A DNA stretch of 64,000 nt from Dactylellina haptotyla (taxonomy: Eukaryota > Ascomycota > Orbiliomycetes > Orbiliales > Orbiliaceae), in assembly GCA_031310005.1 (NCBI GenBank), contig CM062379.1, positions 4,774,001 through 4,838,000 on the forward strand, in the 5' to 3' direction. The notes beneath the pieces are model-generated. The model ran no database searches and was not told where the DNA came from. It was given only the letters and a program-made list of their open reading frames with translations. Of the stretch, positions 47,786-60,195 are shown piece after piece. The position numbers and the translations under genes are program-made. The stretch's first letter is position 1. Each line of letters starts with the position of its first letter.

Positions 47786-48589
47786 TCAATAATGAAACCC
47801 CTCGATAAAACCAAGTATACAGCGCGGACTAGTATACGGTATCTCATACGACATACTCAATCTTCGGCCATTTTAATCCAATATACCCGGGCACATTCGA
47901 TTCTACTACAATCATTTATTCGAAATTTATCATAATAGCGGAGTGCACGTGCGTGTCTCTTTTACAATTCTTCTTTCATCTTTCATTTTATTTTATTTTC
48001 AGGAGAGGTACATACGGCGATAAAATTATATATATATAGACGAGACGATATTCAGTTGTTGGAGGGTATATACCATTTGTACATGATGTAACATAGTGCA
48101 ACATTGTTTTTGGAGTTTTCGGAGTTGGGGGTATACGAGGACACTCGAGCGTGTACCAAATACAATCGCGAATATATAGAATATCATACCTAGTTAAACT
48201 GGTAAAGGGACTAGTTTAACCTCTCAGATTTCTACTTTTTGCTAAGTGCTAGGCGTAAACATCAACGTATTTTGCTGGAGTCACTCAGGTCGAGGCAGAA
48301 TCTTCAACCGGGGCCCGCGGACAGCGAGTTCTCAAAACGTGATATAACAACATCCAATAGACTAACCACCGGGCAGGTCAAACAGGAAACTCAAATACTT
48401 GGTCGAGCTCAAAGAATTCTAGGCGCGGATAGTAAAATCGTATCTTGGCCGCGTGTTCTCGTATCGGAGTGTCAAGTACGTGGTGCATTCCGTCAGCTGA
48501 ATTCGTATATATGCTCAAGTTCACACTCAACCCGAAACCCAATAGTCTTCTGAACACACCTCAGTATCTCACAGCGTCAATTTAAAAAC
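47786..48589. other. intergenic region
   Basis: This spacer lies between the glycosyltransferase-like gene and the hydrolase on the same strand. A TA run lies near 48029. A 104-codon frame at 48239-48553 lacks an ATG start and shows no recognisable features. The right end holds the hydrolase promoter. Confidence 0.5.
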
Positions 48590-49717
48590 ATGAACCCCAT
48601 TCTTAGGTCACAAATGGCCGTATTAAGAGGCCAATTGATTCACCATCGGACAACGCAAATACACCGTCTTCCACAATATCTGAAGGGGCCACAATCTCAC
48701 TTGCGTCGTGGACTTGTATCAACCAGAGCCAACATTCACACGTCTAGAATGGCTCCTATCGCAAACCCTTCCATGTCGCCTCACCCGCCTCCGCAACGGC
48801 CGCCAGCAGAAGGGGAACTAGTTACACTCAGGCTCCCCACCGGACGTAGAATAACCTACCGCTGCTACGGTCCAGCCTCTGGAAAACCATTATTCTATCT
48901 CCACGGCACACCTTCGAGTGCCTGCGAGTCCGCGAGCTTCAAACCTTTCACGGATTCTCGTGACATTCGTGTAATTGGCCCCAACCGGCCCGGATTCGGC
49001 CAGTCTGATCTACAACCTGGTCGAACAATCTCAGACCACGCGCATGACATCATGGCGATTGCGGACTCTCTGGGGTACGATAAATTCCGTGTGATGGGTG
49101 GATCAGGCGGCGGCCCATACTCGCTCGCCTGTGCGAACGTTATTCCTAAAGACAGGCTGGCCGGAGTCGCTGTGCTCGCCGGACTTGCCCCAGCAAATCT
49201 TGGGACGAAAGGTATGGACTGGCAAGGTTTGATGAGATATTTCGGGGTGAAGTATCTGGGATGGTTATTCGCGCCCATGACACGATACGTGTTCAATACA
49301 AAGATAAAGGGCAAGAGCTACGAAGAAAAAGCGGAATTATTCAGGAAGGATATCGTTATCATTGGGAAGAGTCTCGGGGAGAAGGACAAAGCTGCGATAG
49401 CGAACGAGGAGGTGGTTAAAGAGGCCATTGATAGCTTTATTGAAGCCTACGAAACCACTGCGGACGGCGCTCTAGAAGATTCTGCTCTTTTGGTTAGTGA
49501 TTGGGGGTTCAAGCTGGAGGATATCCCGTACGAAGGGATCAAACTGTATTTTGGTACAGAGGACAAGGCTACTCCAGTATATCCAGCTAGAGAGATGCAG
49601 AAGATTCTCAAGAAGGCTGAAATTATCGAGTTCGAAGGCGAAGGTCACTGGAGTGTAACACTCAACAAGGGCGGTGAAATTTTCGACGATTTTTTCAAGC
49701 AGGAGCTATTAAAATGA
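48590..49717 (+). CDS. alpha/beta hydrolase with probable mitochondrial presequence
   Basis: This is a single-exon gene of 375 residues. The fold is an alpha/beta hydrolase: the oxyanion strand reads LFYLHGTPSS, the nucleophile Ser172 lies in MGGSGGGPYS, and a C-terminal His353 in GEGHWSV completes the likely triad with an acidic residue near YFGTEDKATP. VIGPNRPGFGQSD and SLGYDKFRVMGGSG are typical of the epoxide hydrolase/esterase-like branch. The first 70 residues have many Arg and His and no acidic residue, as in mitochondrial targeting sequences. An internal ATG at 48749 (MAPIANPS), with a strong context (AGAATGGCT), would give a protein lacking that leader. Substrate is unknown. Confidence 0.85.
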   Translation: MNPILRSQMAVLRGQLIHHRTTQIHRLPQYLKGPQSHLRRGLVSTRANIHTSRMAPIANPSMSPHPPPQRPPAEGELVTLRLPTGRRITYRCYGPASGKPLFYLHGTPSSACESASFKPFTDSRDIRVIGPNRPGFGQSDLQPGRTISDHAHDIMAIADSLGYDKFRVMGGSGGGPYSLACANVIPKDRLAGVAVLAGLAPANLGTKGMDWQGLMRYFGVKYLGWLFAPMTRYVFNTKIKGKSYEEKAELFRKDIVIIGKSLGEKDKAAIANEEVVKEAIDSFIEAYETTADGALEDSALLVSDWGFKLEDIPYEGIKLYFGTEDKATPVYPAREMQKILKKAEIIEFEGEGHWSVTLNKGGEIFDDFFKQELLK

Positions 49718-50265
49718 TCATACTGAGTATTGTGCCGGGTATGACGTTCTATTAGATTATCATAGTTGTTTTTCCACGTCATTGTCGTCACAATTGGAAA
49801 CCGGGTTTGGCCTCATCACATTTATAGTTACAGAACTACTAAATCTCTTTTCTGAACAATGGTCTGTCATAATAAAAAGCATATGTCACTGTTGGAACCT
49901 CATTCTTCTAGATTGTAGTGGCGGATCGCGAAAGGATTACTTCCTTCTCGTTCGCGTTGTAGATGTTGCAATAAACATCATAACCTTGAACGCGCCAAGC
50001 GAGGCGATAGAGCCGAGTCGGTGACATATTCTGTGCAGCGAATCTCTCCGGTGCTCTCCGGTGCAGGGTTTACATAAACGCGAACAATCGTCTAGACAGA
50101 ATGTCGGGATAATTCTCGGGTAAACAACCTGTGGCGCCGTCACAATCCAGCCTAAAGCCTGCCCTCAAGAGTCTGGATATATACCATTAAACCCCGGACT
50201 TTTCAATTGAACCCAAATATTACGCAAGTTCCCGGATCACAGTTACCACGGCAGAGCTTCCCACC
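49718..50265. other. intergenic region
   Basis: This spacer lies between the hydrolase and the Sym1-like gene on the same strand. No gene is seen. It must contain the Sym1-like promoter. Confidence 0.5.
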
Positions 50266-51109
50266 ATGCTTCGCTGGTAAGATACACTCTTCGATCAACC
50301 ACGCCGTTAGTTCAAACTGACGAGAAGTTACAATATGGGTATTCTGTTCTGACGTTCAGCTCACGCGGATTGCTCCTCTCGATATGACCTGAAAGGTACC
50401 AAGCCAAATTAGCCAAACGACCTGTGCTCACGCAGGTCCTCACCACCGCTGTGCGTTTTGTGTGCTTCTCCAAACCTTCGGAAATACTCCTCGCTAATTC
50501 GGTTACGTTGTGTACAGGTTCTCTTCGGGGCCGGCGATATAACCGCACAGCAAGCTGTTGAGCGCCGCGGTTCGAACCACGATGTGCTCCGTACTGCCCG
50601 CATGACCGCATGGGGAGGGTGTTTCTTTGGCCCAGTCGTCGTGCAGTGGTACAAACTGCTCAATAGGGTCAAGATACCAGGTCGTCCGAACGCTGAACTT
50701 GTGGCCAGAGTCGCGGCGGATCAATTAATTTTCACGCCTGTGAATTTGCTATGTTTCTTCACCGGGATGACTCTGTTGGAGGGTGGCGATCCGAAAGAAA
50801 AGTTAAGAAAAAACTACTGGTCGACCTTGAGGACAAATTTGGTTCTATGGCCGAGTAAGTGCTACATTCTATGTGTCTATTACAGTAGTAGGTATAGTAT
50901 AAGCTTGGCTAATCCCAAATTTATAGCGGTACAACTGGTGAATTTCAAATTCGTTCCACTTGAACATAGATTGCTTCTAGTAAATGTCGTCAGTTTAGGT
51001 TCGATATCCCTGGTCTTTTACACAATATGCGAACTCTTCCGGAATACACTACTGACATCTCACAGGTTGGAACTCCTATCTAAGCTACGTCAATACTCGA
51101 CAATCGTGA
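50266..51109 (+). CDS. SYM1: Mpv17/PMP22 family membrane protein (Sym1-like)
   Basis: Five exons: 50266-50276 (11 bases), 50396-50450, 50518-50854, 50927-50998 and 51066-51109, giving 172 residues. Members are small four-helix membrane proteins. Yeast Sym1 is in the mitochondrial inner membrane and supports growth under heat and ethanol stress; Mpv17 maintains mitochondrial DNA. The sequence opens MLRWYQAKLAKRPVLTQVLT and continues FGAGDITAQQAVE. GPVVVQWYKLL, VAADQLIFTPVNLLCFF and NYWSTLRTNLVLWP are followed by VQLVNFKFVPLEHRLLLVNV and GWNSYLSYVN, matching the family in order. The donor of the last intron (GTTCGA) is weak, but the junction restores the conserved GWNxYLS motif. The short first exon is common in fungal family members. 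Exact compartment (mitochondrion or peroxisome) is inferred. Confidence 0.9.
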
Positions 51110-51603
51110 GTTATAACTCTAATCCGATGGCGTATTCGACCTGCACCGATATATATTTTATTGGGGAGTCTACCATAAGGCTTTATAGACATGTAAATAA
51201 GTTTTTGGACGCGAAAGCGAATATAAGCACCATGGATAAAAAGCCAGAATTCTCTGGTGATTGTCTAAAGAAAAGCACATATAGTAGTCTCCATTTCATA
51301 TCCACAACGCCAAATGATAGAGCCATTTTTTAGAGTCGTAGTAGTGTTCCTCCAGAGATAAAGAAAGGATCATAAAGACACATTCGTGAGAGAAATGTAA
51401 GAAGGCATTCGTGTCTGTCATTATCACTCAACAAGAAGGAAATTTTTGGCAAAGAGGTTTTGTTTTGTATAACACATAGAACCGGATGCAATGTACGCGC
51501 AAAGACCGTGTCAATAAAAGGCTTGAACCGACAAGTTATCTGCAAAAATGAAAGAGATACCATAAGAGAAATTTTATGATATCTATTCACATCACGGATA
51601 GCT
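51110..51603. other. convergent intergenic region
   Basis: This spacer lies between the Sym1-like stop and the eIF4E stop. It is A+T-rich and contains no gene that I can support. Confidence 0.5.
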
Positions 51604-52467
51604 CTATACGACAAATTTGGCCTTCGCACGAGAGCTGCCGGCGAGGGCACTATCGCTATGACCGGAGAACTCGACTTGGTCACGATCGCCGAGCTTCAAA
51701 ATCTCTTTGAATCTGCGTCCAATCTCCAATAGCGATTCACGGGCTTCCTTGGAAGTCTTGCCTTCACCACCAACACCAACCGTTCTGGTCCATAGGCCTA
51801 TTCGGTAGAATCCCTTTCGAACGTTTACAACGACACCGGTAACTTCTCGGTCTGTTTCCTTCTCCAAAGTCTCACCAATGGCAGCGAGCATGGTATGAAG
51901 CCAGAGTTCATCGATGGCAACGCTTCGTCTTTCTTTGAATTGGTAGGCCCATTTACCACCATGCTTATTGGCGATATCTTCCCACTCTGGACGAATGCCA
52001 ACTTTGAAGAGGTGGTAGTCGGATTTTACGGCGAGGTCTGAGGTCTTGGTGATGTTGTTCTGGGGTGGGCGAAGTGATTAGTGATAAGCATTTGGAAACC
52101 CCGAGATCAGCTTGTGAAGAAAAGAAACAACTTACATAAATGCCCCAGAATTCTTCAACAGAATCGAAAGTGACGACTTCCTTGAGGGTATCGGACCAAT
52201 GGGAGTCACTCTATATTCGCTACTGTTAGCACTGAACCTTCGGCCTCCTTGAGGAGGGGAAAGGATAGCTACCTTGTTTGGGGGTCTAGTGAACCACAGA
52301 GTCCACTTGTTCATCAAAGGGTGCTTAACAGTAAAATTCTCCGGCGAGTGGAAGACGGTGAGCTGGTCTCGAGCGTCCTCTGGGCCCGGGGCTGAGCCAT
52401 CTTGCGGGAGAGCTGGGGTGAGAGGGGCATTCGAAAGGTCTTGGGGTTCCGGGGCGAGATCCGTCAT
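51604..52467 (-). CDS. CDC33: translation initiation factor eIF4E (cap-binding protein)
   Basis: Three exons: 52467-52273, 52210-52136 and 52059-51604, giving 241 residues. eIF4E binds the 7-methylguanosine cap and recruits eIF4G to start translation. The cap is normally sandwiched by two tryptophans, here Trp70 (NKSDSHW) and Trp116 (RPEWED), with Glu117 for base recognition; Trp87 in VEEFW lies on the eIF4G/4E-BP side. The core starts HPLMNKWTLWF and ends KAKFVV, matching the family. A 45-residue acidic and Pro-rich N-terminus is variable between species. All splice junctions are in phase 0. It is convergent with the Sym1-like gene. The frame is open further upstream, but without another ATG, so the start at 52467 is well supported. 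Confidence 0.95.
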
Positions 52468-55466
52468 GGCTGCAGTTGTGCTTATCTGATGATAGGGGTG
52501 CGATTCGAGACGTGAGAAGCTCAAGGCGATGGAGACGCGATGATGATGGCAAGGTCGTGATGTGTGAACGAGGCGGGGTGGGTTGGGTGAGATGCGGGAC
52601 CAAGAATCCAAAAACTCGTTCTGTCAAAGACCGAGGCGGAGCAGAAGATATAAACAAGAAGTCCAGACTTCCAGATGTGCACGATCGAGCTCGAGGCGAA
52701 GAAGACGGCGACAACGACGACAACGGCAGAGAGGTTTGGCTGCAGAGAATTGATATCGTGAAATGGAGATATTTTTTTATGGAGGTTATTTATGGAAGTG
52801 GGAGGAGTTTCCTCATGAAACAGTTTGGAAACAAACAAAAAACCCGGCCGCCTGGCCACAGCGGCAACGACGCCCCCAAAATACCACACACCTTTTAAGC
52901 GGGCTAAGCGCCGCCGTGTTGCCTGGCCGGATATTAAATCAATATATTCCGCACCGTCTCACCATCTCGGATGCTTGCTGACGTGACGATTGGGTAATAT
53001 GTCTGCCCTCAGTTTCTGTATCTCGTATTTTTGGCGTATCTCGCATACCCCGCTTACGTGCACCTGGGCTCAACCGGTTCCAAAAAACTATGTCCCGCGC
53101 ACAAGCAGACTAGTTGTCACCCCTTGGTAACGACAAGTTCAAACTAGCAGCCTCGAGAAACCTCCGTTTAGTATATTTTACTCTCTAAAACATCTGGAGT
53201 TCGAATATTCTCCGTGATTAAACGCAAGCATGCCTTTCAAGTTGTCTCTCCAAGTTTGTTCAATCGACAATGTTGATCCTACCAGGTCAACTTGGGTCAA
53301 CCCCCCCGGAAGTCATGATTCTCAATGACGACTTGCCCGGCTCCCTTTATTGCTCCCCGATCCTCAATCAATAATAAGACACCGAGTCGCTCCCGGTGTC
53401 CTATTATTTGGAATTCCTTTTTCCCTGATCTCTCTTTACAAATCTCGAAAAAACCAAAACCTCTCCTTCTTCATTGCAATGCATCATGCACATGCACATG
53501 CACAATATGATATCACAATCTCCAGGACTAAAGCCCCGCGGAGTTCACCCAGCGGGATGGAACTACCCGCTGTTAGATGCTGTCCATGCACGGAAAGAAG
53601 CCAGCCGTGGTCAGCCCAACTTATGATTACGTCCTCTCATGGAGAGAACCATGGTAAATTTTTACTTCACAACTTTGTGATGTCGCAATATCGACCCGTC
53701 GCGACGCCTTCGGGGACTGCCATTTTTGGTTCTTATTTTCCTTCGGGCACCAGATAGCCCGATTGAGTGATTCGGAAATGCTCTGATCGCATCTCCTCGG
53801 CGTCTAAGTGCCAATGCAGTGTAACTAATTTCAGGTGCACATTGGCACCATGGTGTGCTACCGCAACGATCGCCTGTATATCGTTACCGGCTCAGACGTT
53901 CCTTCACATGTACCTCCAAGCACGGTGCTTATCGATAGCATTCCACCGGACAGTCGTATATAATGTATACGAGAACCCCGGTAACCCCTGACACACATTC
54001 AGATCTACGGCGACTTTATTTCAGATCCCCGAAAAGAAAGTGAGAAACCCGGCTGCATCTTACCGGTCCCGAACGGCCTAGGGCGTTTCCAAGTACCCCG
54101 CCTTAGTTAAAGGCGAGAGATGTGTCTCTCCTTATAGTCTACGTATACCCTGCCCCATACGCGTGCATAAATATTCTCACGTTAATAATAGATTCTAAGA
54201 TATAGGCCGATCCAACACGGACCTGTTTTCAACGGCCAATGTGTATCCGGGAAGCGGGTTGACAAAAGGGCTATGCGATGCCGCAAATGCCGTAACTTTT
54301 TCCCCTCTCTTGTGGCCCTGCTGTCTCTCAGGTATATGGTGCTAAATAAGTGCATCTCGTTTCGAAATCCCACCACTTCGAGGGGTTCATATCAATCGGC
54401 ATTGAACTTGGCCAGTGCATGCATGTAAATCGAATATACTTCCCAGGTTCCCGGTTCCAATATCCCCGGCAGATTCATATGCGCCCGCCGCGGAGATTTC
54501 GATTTTCGACTTTTCCTGTACCTGAGAGGTTCAGCGAGGAGCTGCGTAAGAAATTTTTCTTCTTTCTCCGCCAATATAATTAATTGATATATCCAAGTCA
54601 AGACATTGTCTGCAGCTATAACTGCCGCATTAGGAAGTTGAACGGAGTAAAGACCCGCTCTCGCACTTCGAATATTCCCCCCAAGCCCTGCAAACTGCAC
54701 ACCAGAATACGCAGTGTTCGTCGTGCGGGTGCCGCGAGAAGAACATTCGAACATGCACAGAAGCTTGATTTTCGTTCCTCCAGTTTCCCGGTTGAGTCGG
54801 CGAACAGTCCAACTCGAGCTTTCGATATGCCTTGTGGAGAAGAGCTCGAGGCAGTTTGTCTCTTTGTGATTGGCTTCTGGCGGCTGAAGCACACATTTAT
54901 CAATGGAACAACAAAAAGGCCCACCTGCCAAGGTCCGCAGGACACCACCTCTCTTTCAATATTACGATGCAAGGAACGAATAATCTTATCTTGATCGACG
55001 AGGGGCGCAGATTCCTGTCCCTGGCCGGAAGACCTTCTTTCGAATGAGAGAAGGGGAAGAAAAAAATATGAGTCGGAAATGGAGCTTAATCTTCTTACAT
55101 GGAATATCAGGTGCTCACAAATGATTTTCGCGGTTTCTTGGTCGTGGTTCGCTACTTCGTGTTTCACCCCGGCACTTGGGAACACCAAAAATTTGGGCTT
55201 CACCAAACCCACCACATCCCCCAATCAAACCTCCTTATCGAAGGCAACCCATCGTCATAGGAATTTATCTCAAACATGCTCTAGAACGCCCATTACATCA
55301 GCCGACGAGTGCAGATGAATTACGTCGGCCAAGACATATTAGTTTACCAGTCACGCCACGGTTTCGACTCCGATCGACCGATTCGTGCGAGTAGCTAGCT
55401 TGGGGCGATGGTGCTTCCCGGAATTCTAACTCCGAGCTCTGGGGTAATAGGACTCTTGGGCAACGA

Positions 55467-55986
55467 ATGGGAAGGGAGATAAGGTTCAACGGTCGTTTGG
55501 CGCCCAGGAAAATGGGCTCGCTGAGTGTTTTAGGGAAGTCTGCGAGCGTTGAAAAGGGTGTTCCGAGGTCCGAGAAGGTTGCGAAAAGTGTGGAGACATT
55601 TGTTCGAAGAGCGACGGGTTCTCGAACACTGCCCGTAGCCTCATCCTGGAGCACGGGGACAGATGAAAGGATCATGGCTTTTGGAGGTAAGTTCTTCTAC
55701 GAGGCTATTCCTGGTGGCTGTTCAGCAATGCGGTTGTGTCCTTCCTTGATTAGTCGATTTTTCAATTTCATCGGATGAAAGCACGAATGAGAGCGCGCGA
55801 AATTCATTTATTATCGTAACGCCCGTTGCGCTCTGGGTTTCTCCGACATGTGGAAAGCGCTTGAAGGCTTTGCCTAATCCTGAGAATGGATGCGAAAGGC
55901 TTCTAGGATCATTTGGAATGGAAGTGGTTCTGGTGGGACCTGTCGGACCCATCGTCATCCTGTGGTTGATGTTGGTTGGGGTTTAA
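55467..55986 (+). CDS. doubtful two-exon gene, strand uncertain
   Basis: Exons 55467-55686 and 55754-55986 would give a 150-residue protein. The intron has a good GTAAGT donor, TAG acceptor and a normal 67-base length, and the second exon stays open for 76 codons in the joined frame, ending in a hydrophobic segment (VLVGPVGPIVILWLMLVGV). I do not recognise the product. Upstream the same frame is open back to 55395. Against it, the minus strand over the same DNA also carries ATG-started frames of 125 codons (55675-55298) and 78 codons (55958-55722) with plausible composition, but no donor joins them. The start context is poor. Confidence 0.25.
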
Positions 55987-58669
55987 TATCTTAAGCGAAG
56001 CGAGCTCTTCGTTCGTGTGTTCGAGAATGGTAGTCGAGAACTAGATCCAAGGATGACACTGCTTTGTCCACAGTTACATCCCAGACTCGTTGAGATCTGT
56101 CATATCTTGCATATCTTGCCAGGGACAATATTCAGAAAGTGGCATTTGCCACCAGTCTCTGTCCAGTTAGATCCACTGCATCCGTGCATCATACATTCTG
56201 AAACGTTAGACTCGCAAAATTTTTCTACAAATAATAATCATTTTCGTTTTGCCTGGGCACTTGGTTTCTGGAAGCCTGCTAACACTGTTCTCTGCGGCGA
56301 AGCTAAAGGCTTGCCCCACCAACTAAAACACATGATGCCTGCGGGCACTGATATCCCCATAAAAACTCTCTTTTCTTTTAATATTATTTTATTTTAAACT
56401 CGGAAATTGAGATGTCTCTGAGCAGCCTCTAAACCATCCGAAGGTTTTTTCCCTCGCTATGACATCCCGACATTCTTCCAGAGGAAATAGCCAAGCTGTC
56501 TTGCCTAGAATAATTCGATCCACGGATCCACCGGGGAATGGCATGCTCGTTATATCTTTAACAAGGAAAGACCCGTCCGCTTGAGTGACGTGCGAAACAG
56601 GTTCGTGAATGCGATGTGACGCAGAGGCCCGAGCAAGAATAGGAATTTTGACCGTTAAAATGGGAAATAAACGTGGCAGCCACATGGATATACTCTCGCT
56701 GGAGAATTTTCGCCCGGGTCTCCATTCTCCAGATATTTTCGTATGGGACCGGGGACGTTTTGAAGGCAGGTAACCGTTGTTGGTTCCGGGTTTCTACCTG
56801 CTCGTCCGGTTAATGGGCGCCAGGAGCACGAGCTCGAGCTCTGTTTTTCCTCTCTCTTCGAATCAAATCAAATTTACAGAGACTATCATATGGTAACATC
56901 TTGTGATCTTCCTCGGCACTATTATGGTGCGTTCAATGAGGATAAGTAAGCAACAGATCCTATTAAAGATTGTCTTTGAAGAGAAACAGGATAAATTAAG
57001 GTTGAATGAGGCACGAATCAAAACACTAGTGTCGCTATGATTCTGTAAGGCTAAAGGTAGCTCGTGCCTTAGCTCTTCATCCCAAGCTCACGTATGAGCT
57101 GTTCGACATATATTAGCTTGGTTCGAATCCGCTAATAATCAATTTAATGGCTAAGCCCGAGCCTGTGTCACTATTGATCTCGTTTCGACCTGCACCTAGG
57201 GGTAAGGATTTCATTAATTTGACTGAGCCGCGTGAGCTGTAGGATCAGGCCTGTCATCAAATGTTCTATAATTGCAATAATATATGAACAACAACCAATA
57301 TACAATAATCAAACAACCAACTGAGAACCAAAACCACCCTTGCAATAAGGCGAACTGCGCTCACCTGCGTAATTGAAAAGCCTGGTGTTGACGGCGTAAG
57401 GGTTAAGCTCGACGCGGGTGCATGCAGAGGAGGGTGATTCAACATCCAACGAGCAAGGGCAGCTTCATGTTGCACGAGATGGAAGTGAAGGCTGTTGCAG
57501 CCCTCTTTGATAATTGCGCAACGGATTGCGAGCAAGGGTCACAGGCCGGCCTCGACGAAAACCGATATCAGATAGTCCCGAGAGACTGGTAAATGTAATG
57601 CATTGAAGCGAACGAGAATTCACATATACGCAATATCTGGACGAGCCACATCACAAAAGGGTGATACGACGTGCATGAACAGCTTCAAGGGACCCATGGC
57701 TGGTCTGGCCTCGTGATCTTTGGTAGAGAAAAAAATCAGACGAGATTTGTTTTGGTTTCGGTGCTCTTTTCGCTTGAGTCACTTGCTGTGTAGCTGGCAG
57801 CCAATTGACCAACCCTGCTGCTCTCTCACTCGAATGTTATGATGTTGAAAAGTGGGGTGTAATTGTTAGGATGGTAGGCATGGGCGTTCGAACACGAAGT
57901 TTTGAGGCTGCGATCCCATGCGTTGGTTAGCTCCACGCTCGATTGTCCGAAATACACAAGAATACCCAACCGCCGATTCGCATGTGTAGGCCAATACGAG
58001 TAACACTGTGTCACTTTGACTAAACCGATCCATTGAGACTATATTTCATTTGGATGCCATGATGCTCAGCTGCTCAGTCCCTCCCCATCGTACGATAGGC
58101 TTATTAACCGGCTGGCGGCCGACTGTGCCTTTTACCCCGCCAATTACCAGCCATCTGCTAGATTGAAGGGGTTACTTAGCTTGTCAGGTCCTTTTTGGAC
58201 CGTGCAGACATTTCTCCTCAACGAACACGAACCACCGTACCAGCCGTATCGAATGCAAGATAGCTTTCGGCGAGTCAAAACTGACAAGGCTATCGACAGG
58301 CGCAGGCTCGATCGGTACTTACCTACCTCGCATTATGCAGTATATTTGCAGTTGCGCAGGGGGGGGTTTGAGGCCGTCCACTGGCAGTATTTGGACACAG
58401 ACGAGACGAACAGCAACATCCGACGAAAAACACGAAATCGTCCCCTATAATGGATCTCGATATTTCTTTCCCATTTGCCCTAGCGGCAAGATGGGCTGGG
58501 CTGGCAGATGCCTCGTGAGCAAAATGTGGAGCTCGTAGACTGCAGCTACCCCTTGAAGCGGTGGGTCTCTATAGCCATATAGGACCGAACCTAGGGCCCC
58601 GGTCTAACCGAGGCTTGCACTGTAAGAGCACGAAGAGAAGCCTAGTATCGGTACTCTTTTTTGACACCC

Positions 58670-58716
58670 CAAGAAACGAGAGAGAGCGAGCGAGCGAGAG
58701 GAGGCGGCGGGAGGGA
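58670..58716. repeat. purine-rich GA/GCGA simple repeat
   Basis: The tract contains runs of GAGA and GAGC units followed by GGAGGC and GGGAGG units in intergenic DNA. It is low-complexity sequence with no coding potential. Confidence 0.8.
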
Positions 58717-60149
58717 GGGAGAATTTAGGACACGCATCAGGACCAACAGGAGAAGTAATAATATGCACGTACATGGTTTTCTTTTGAGAACACCGACAAA
58801 AGCGCATGGAAATTGGACCGCCCGAAAAAAAAGGACAAGAAGTTATGTCACTCAACATATGAAGCTCCTGTTGATCTGTGATCGTCGTTATATCACAAAT
58901 CGAAGAAAAAATCCCATAGGACAATTCACAGGCAACATGCGGAATAGCAACTTCTTCGTTCAAAAGGGTCTGGACGCCAATCCTCGAGACGGGTTGCCCT
59001 CAATTGTTGCTACCTCAGACTTCATACGGGGCCATGCAATCGATCAGCACCGCGCAGGTGTCTTCATGGTACCCATGCTGACGAGCGTGTGTGCAGACGT
59101 GAAGTGTTTCTTCGACAGGTTTGTCTTGGATCTTGTATGTCAGATGCAGCAGTTCAGTAGATAAAGCACCTTGTCCCGTCTGGCTAAAATTGGCAGCACA
59201 GGAGCGGTGGATCGTATCAAACAAACCGTTAATGACAGCCTTTGCGGGCGGGCATGAGGAAGCAGGGGATCTCATCGGAACTTTTTGAACCGAGACCGAG
59301 AAACGAACGCTTTGGACACGATCATATTGGAAGGAGCGCAACCAAATGACCCCCAACAAAGAAGCCGCAAGGCGCATTGACGGGTTTGAGGGTTTTAGAA
59401 TCAGGAAGCGCTTTTGCAGGTGCCCTTGAGAGGCGGGCAGAGAGGGCTAGGTTGGATAGCGCGACAGTTGGCAGGCGAGTGGACTGATCTGCCCGGAAAA
59501 TACACGCACTTGAAACTTGAATGACAAAAAGACTTGGAGGAAGCTGAATAGCAGAATGTTGGCGGTCGAGCCCCGCCGTTTAGAATCAAAGGAAGGAGAA
59601 CAGACAGTTGGGGGTGTGTTACTCGCTCAAACATCCTATTGTTCCGTTTAGCAGGCCAGCCGACGGCAATCGGCCAGCTAATGACGAAATGGCTTTCAGA
59701 AGGTGGGAAAGTGGGATCTCATGACAAGGGCGAACCATCAACCTGTCGCTTTGAACGACCTCCTTCCAAATGTCCAATACTCTTCCGGGCTCTCATTAGT
59801 AAACAGGCTCTGCGGTCGCCGCCTGCATTCCGAGATGATCAAACGCTGACCCGCGCCTTCTAACATTTCACGCTGAACGCTCATGAACAAACATTATGAA
59901 TAAATGATTTCATATTCTCGGCACCGCAATGGCCCGAGTCATGAATTGTTGCGAATGCCGTAGGCTTGAAGGTGATCACGGAGAGTTCCCCTCAAAGGCA
60001 GTCAGTGTAGGCATGTCGTCTCGAGGTAACACTGGACAGGCTACGCATCCTTCAAATCATTTAAGCAAAGCAAAGCGGAGTCCGTACATGCCGGGTTTGT
60101 TCATTGTTCATCGTGTAACTATTGTACACGATGTAACAAGTTGCTAGTC

Positions 60150-60195
60150 AATCTCTCTCTCTCTCTCTGTTTTTTTTTTTTTTTCTCCCTCTCTA
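60150..60195. repeat. CT dinucleotide repeat with T run
   Basis: A TC repeat is directly followed by about 16 T and another CT-rich patch. Pyrimidine tracts of this sort are common near fungal transcription starts, but no gene follows closely. Confidence 0.8.

Noticed and set aside
47239-48553. 104-codon frame upstream of the hydrolase (48239-48553)
   Set aside because: It starts with TTG, not ATG, and shows no protein-family features.
52468-52611. N-terminal extension of eIF4E
   Set aside because: The frame is open upstream but has no ATG; the known family N-terminus fits the start at 52467.
54392-55224. Three overlapping frames of 136-202 codons
   Set aside because: The longest has no ATG and is preceded directly by a stop; composition is not convincing on either strand.
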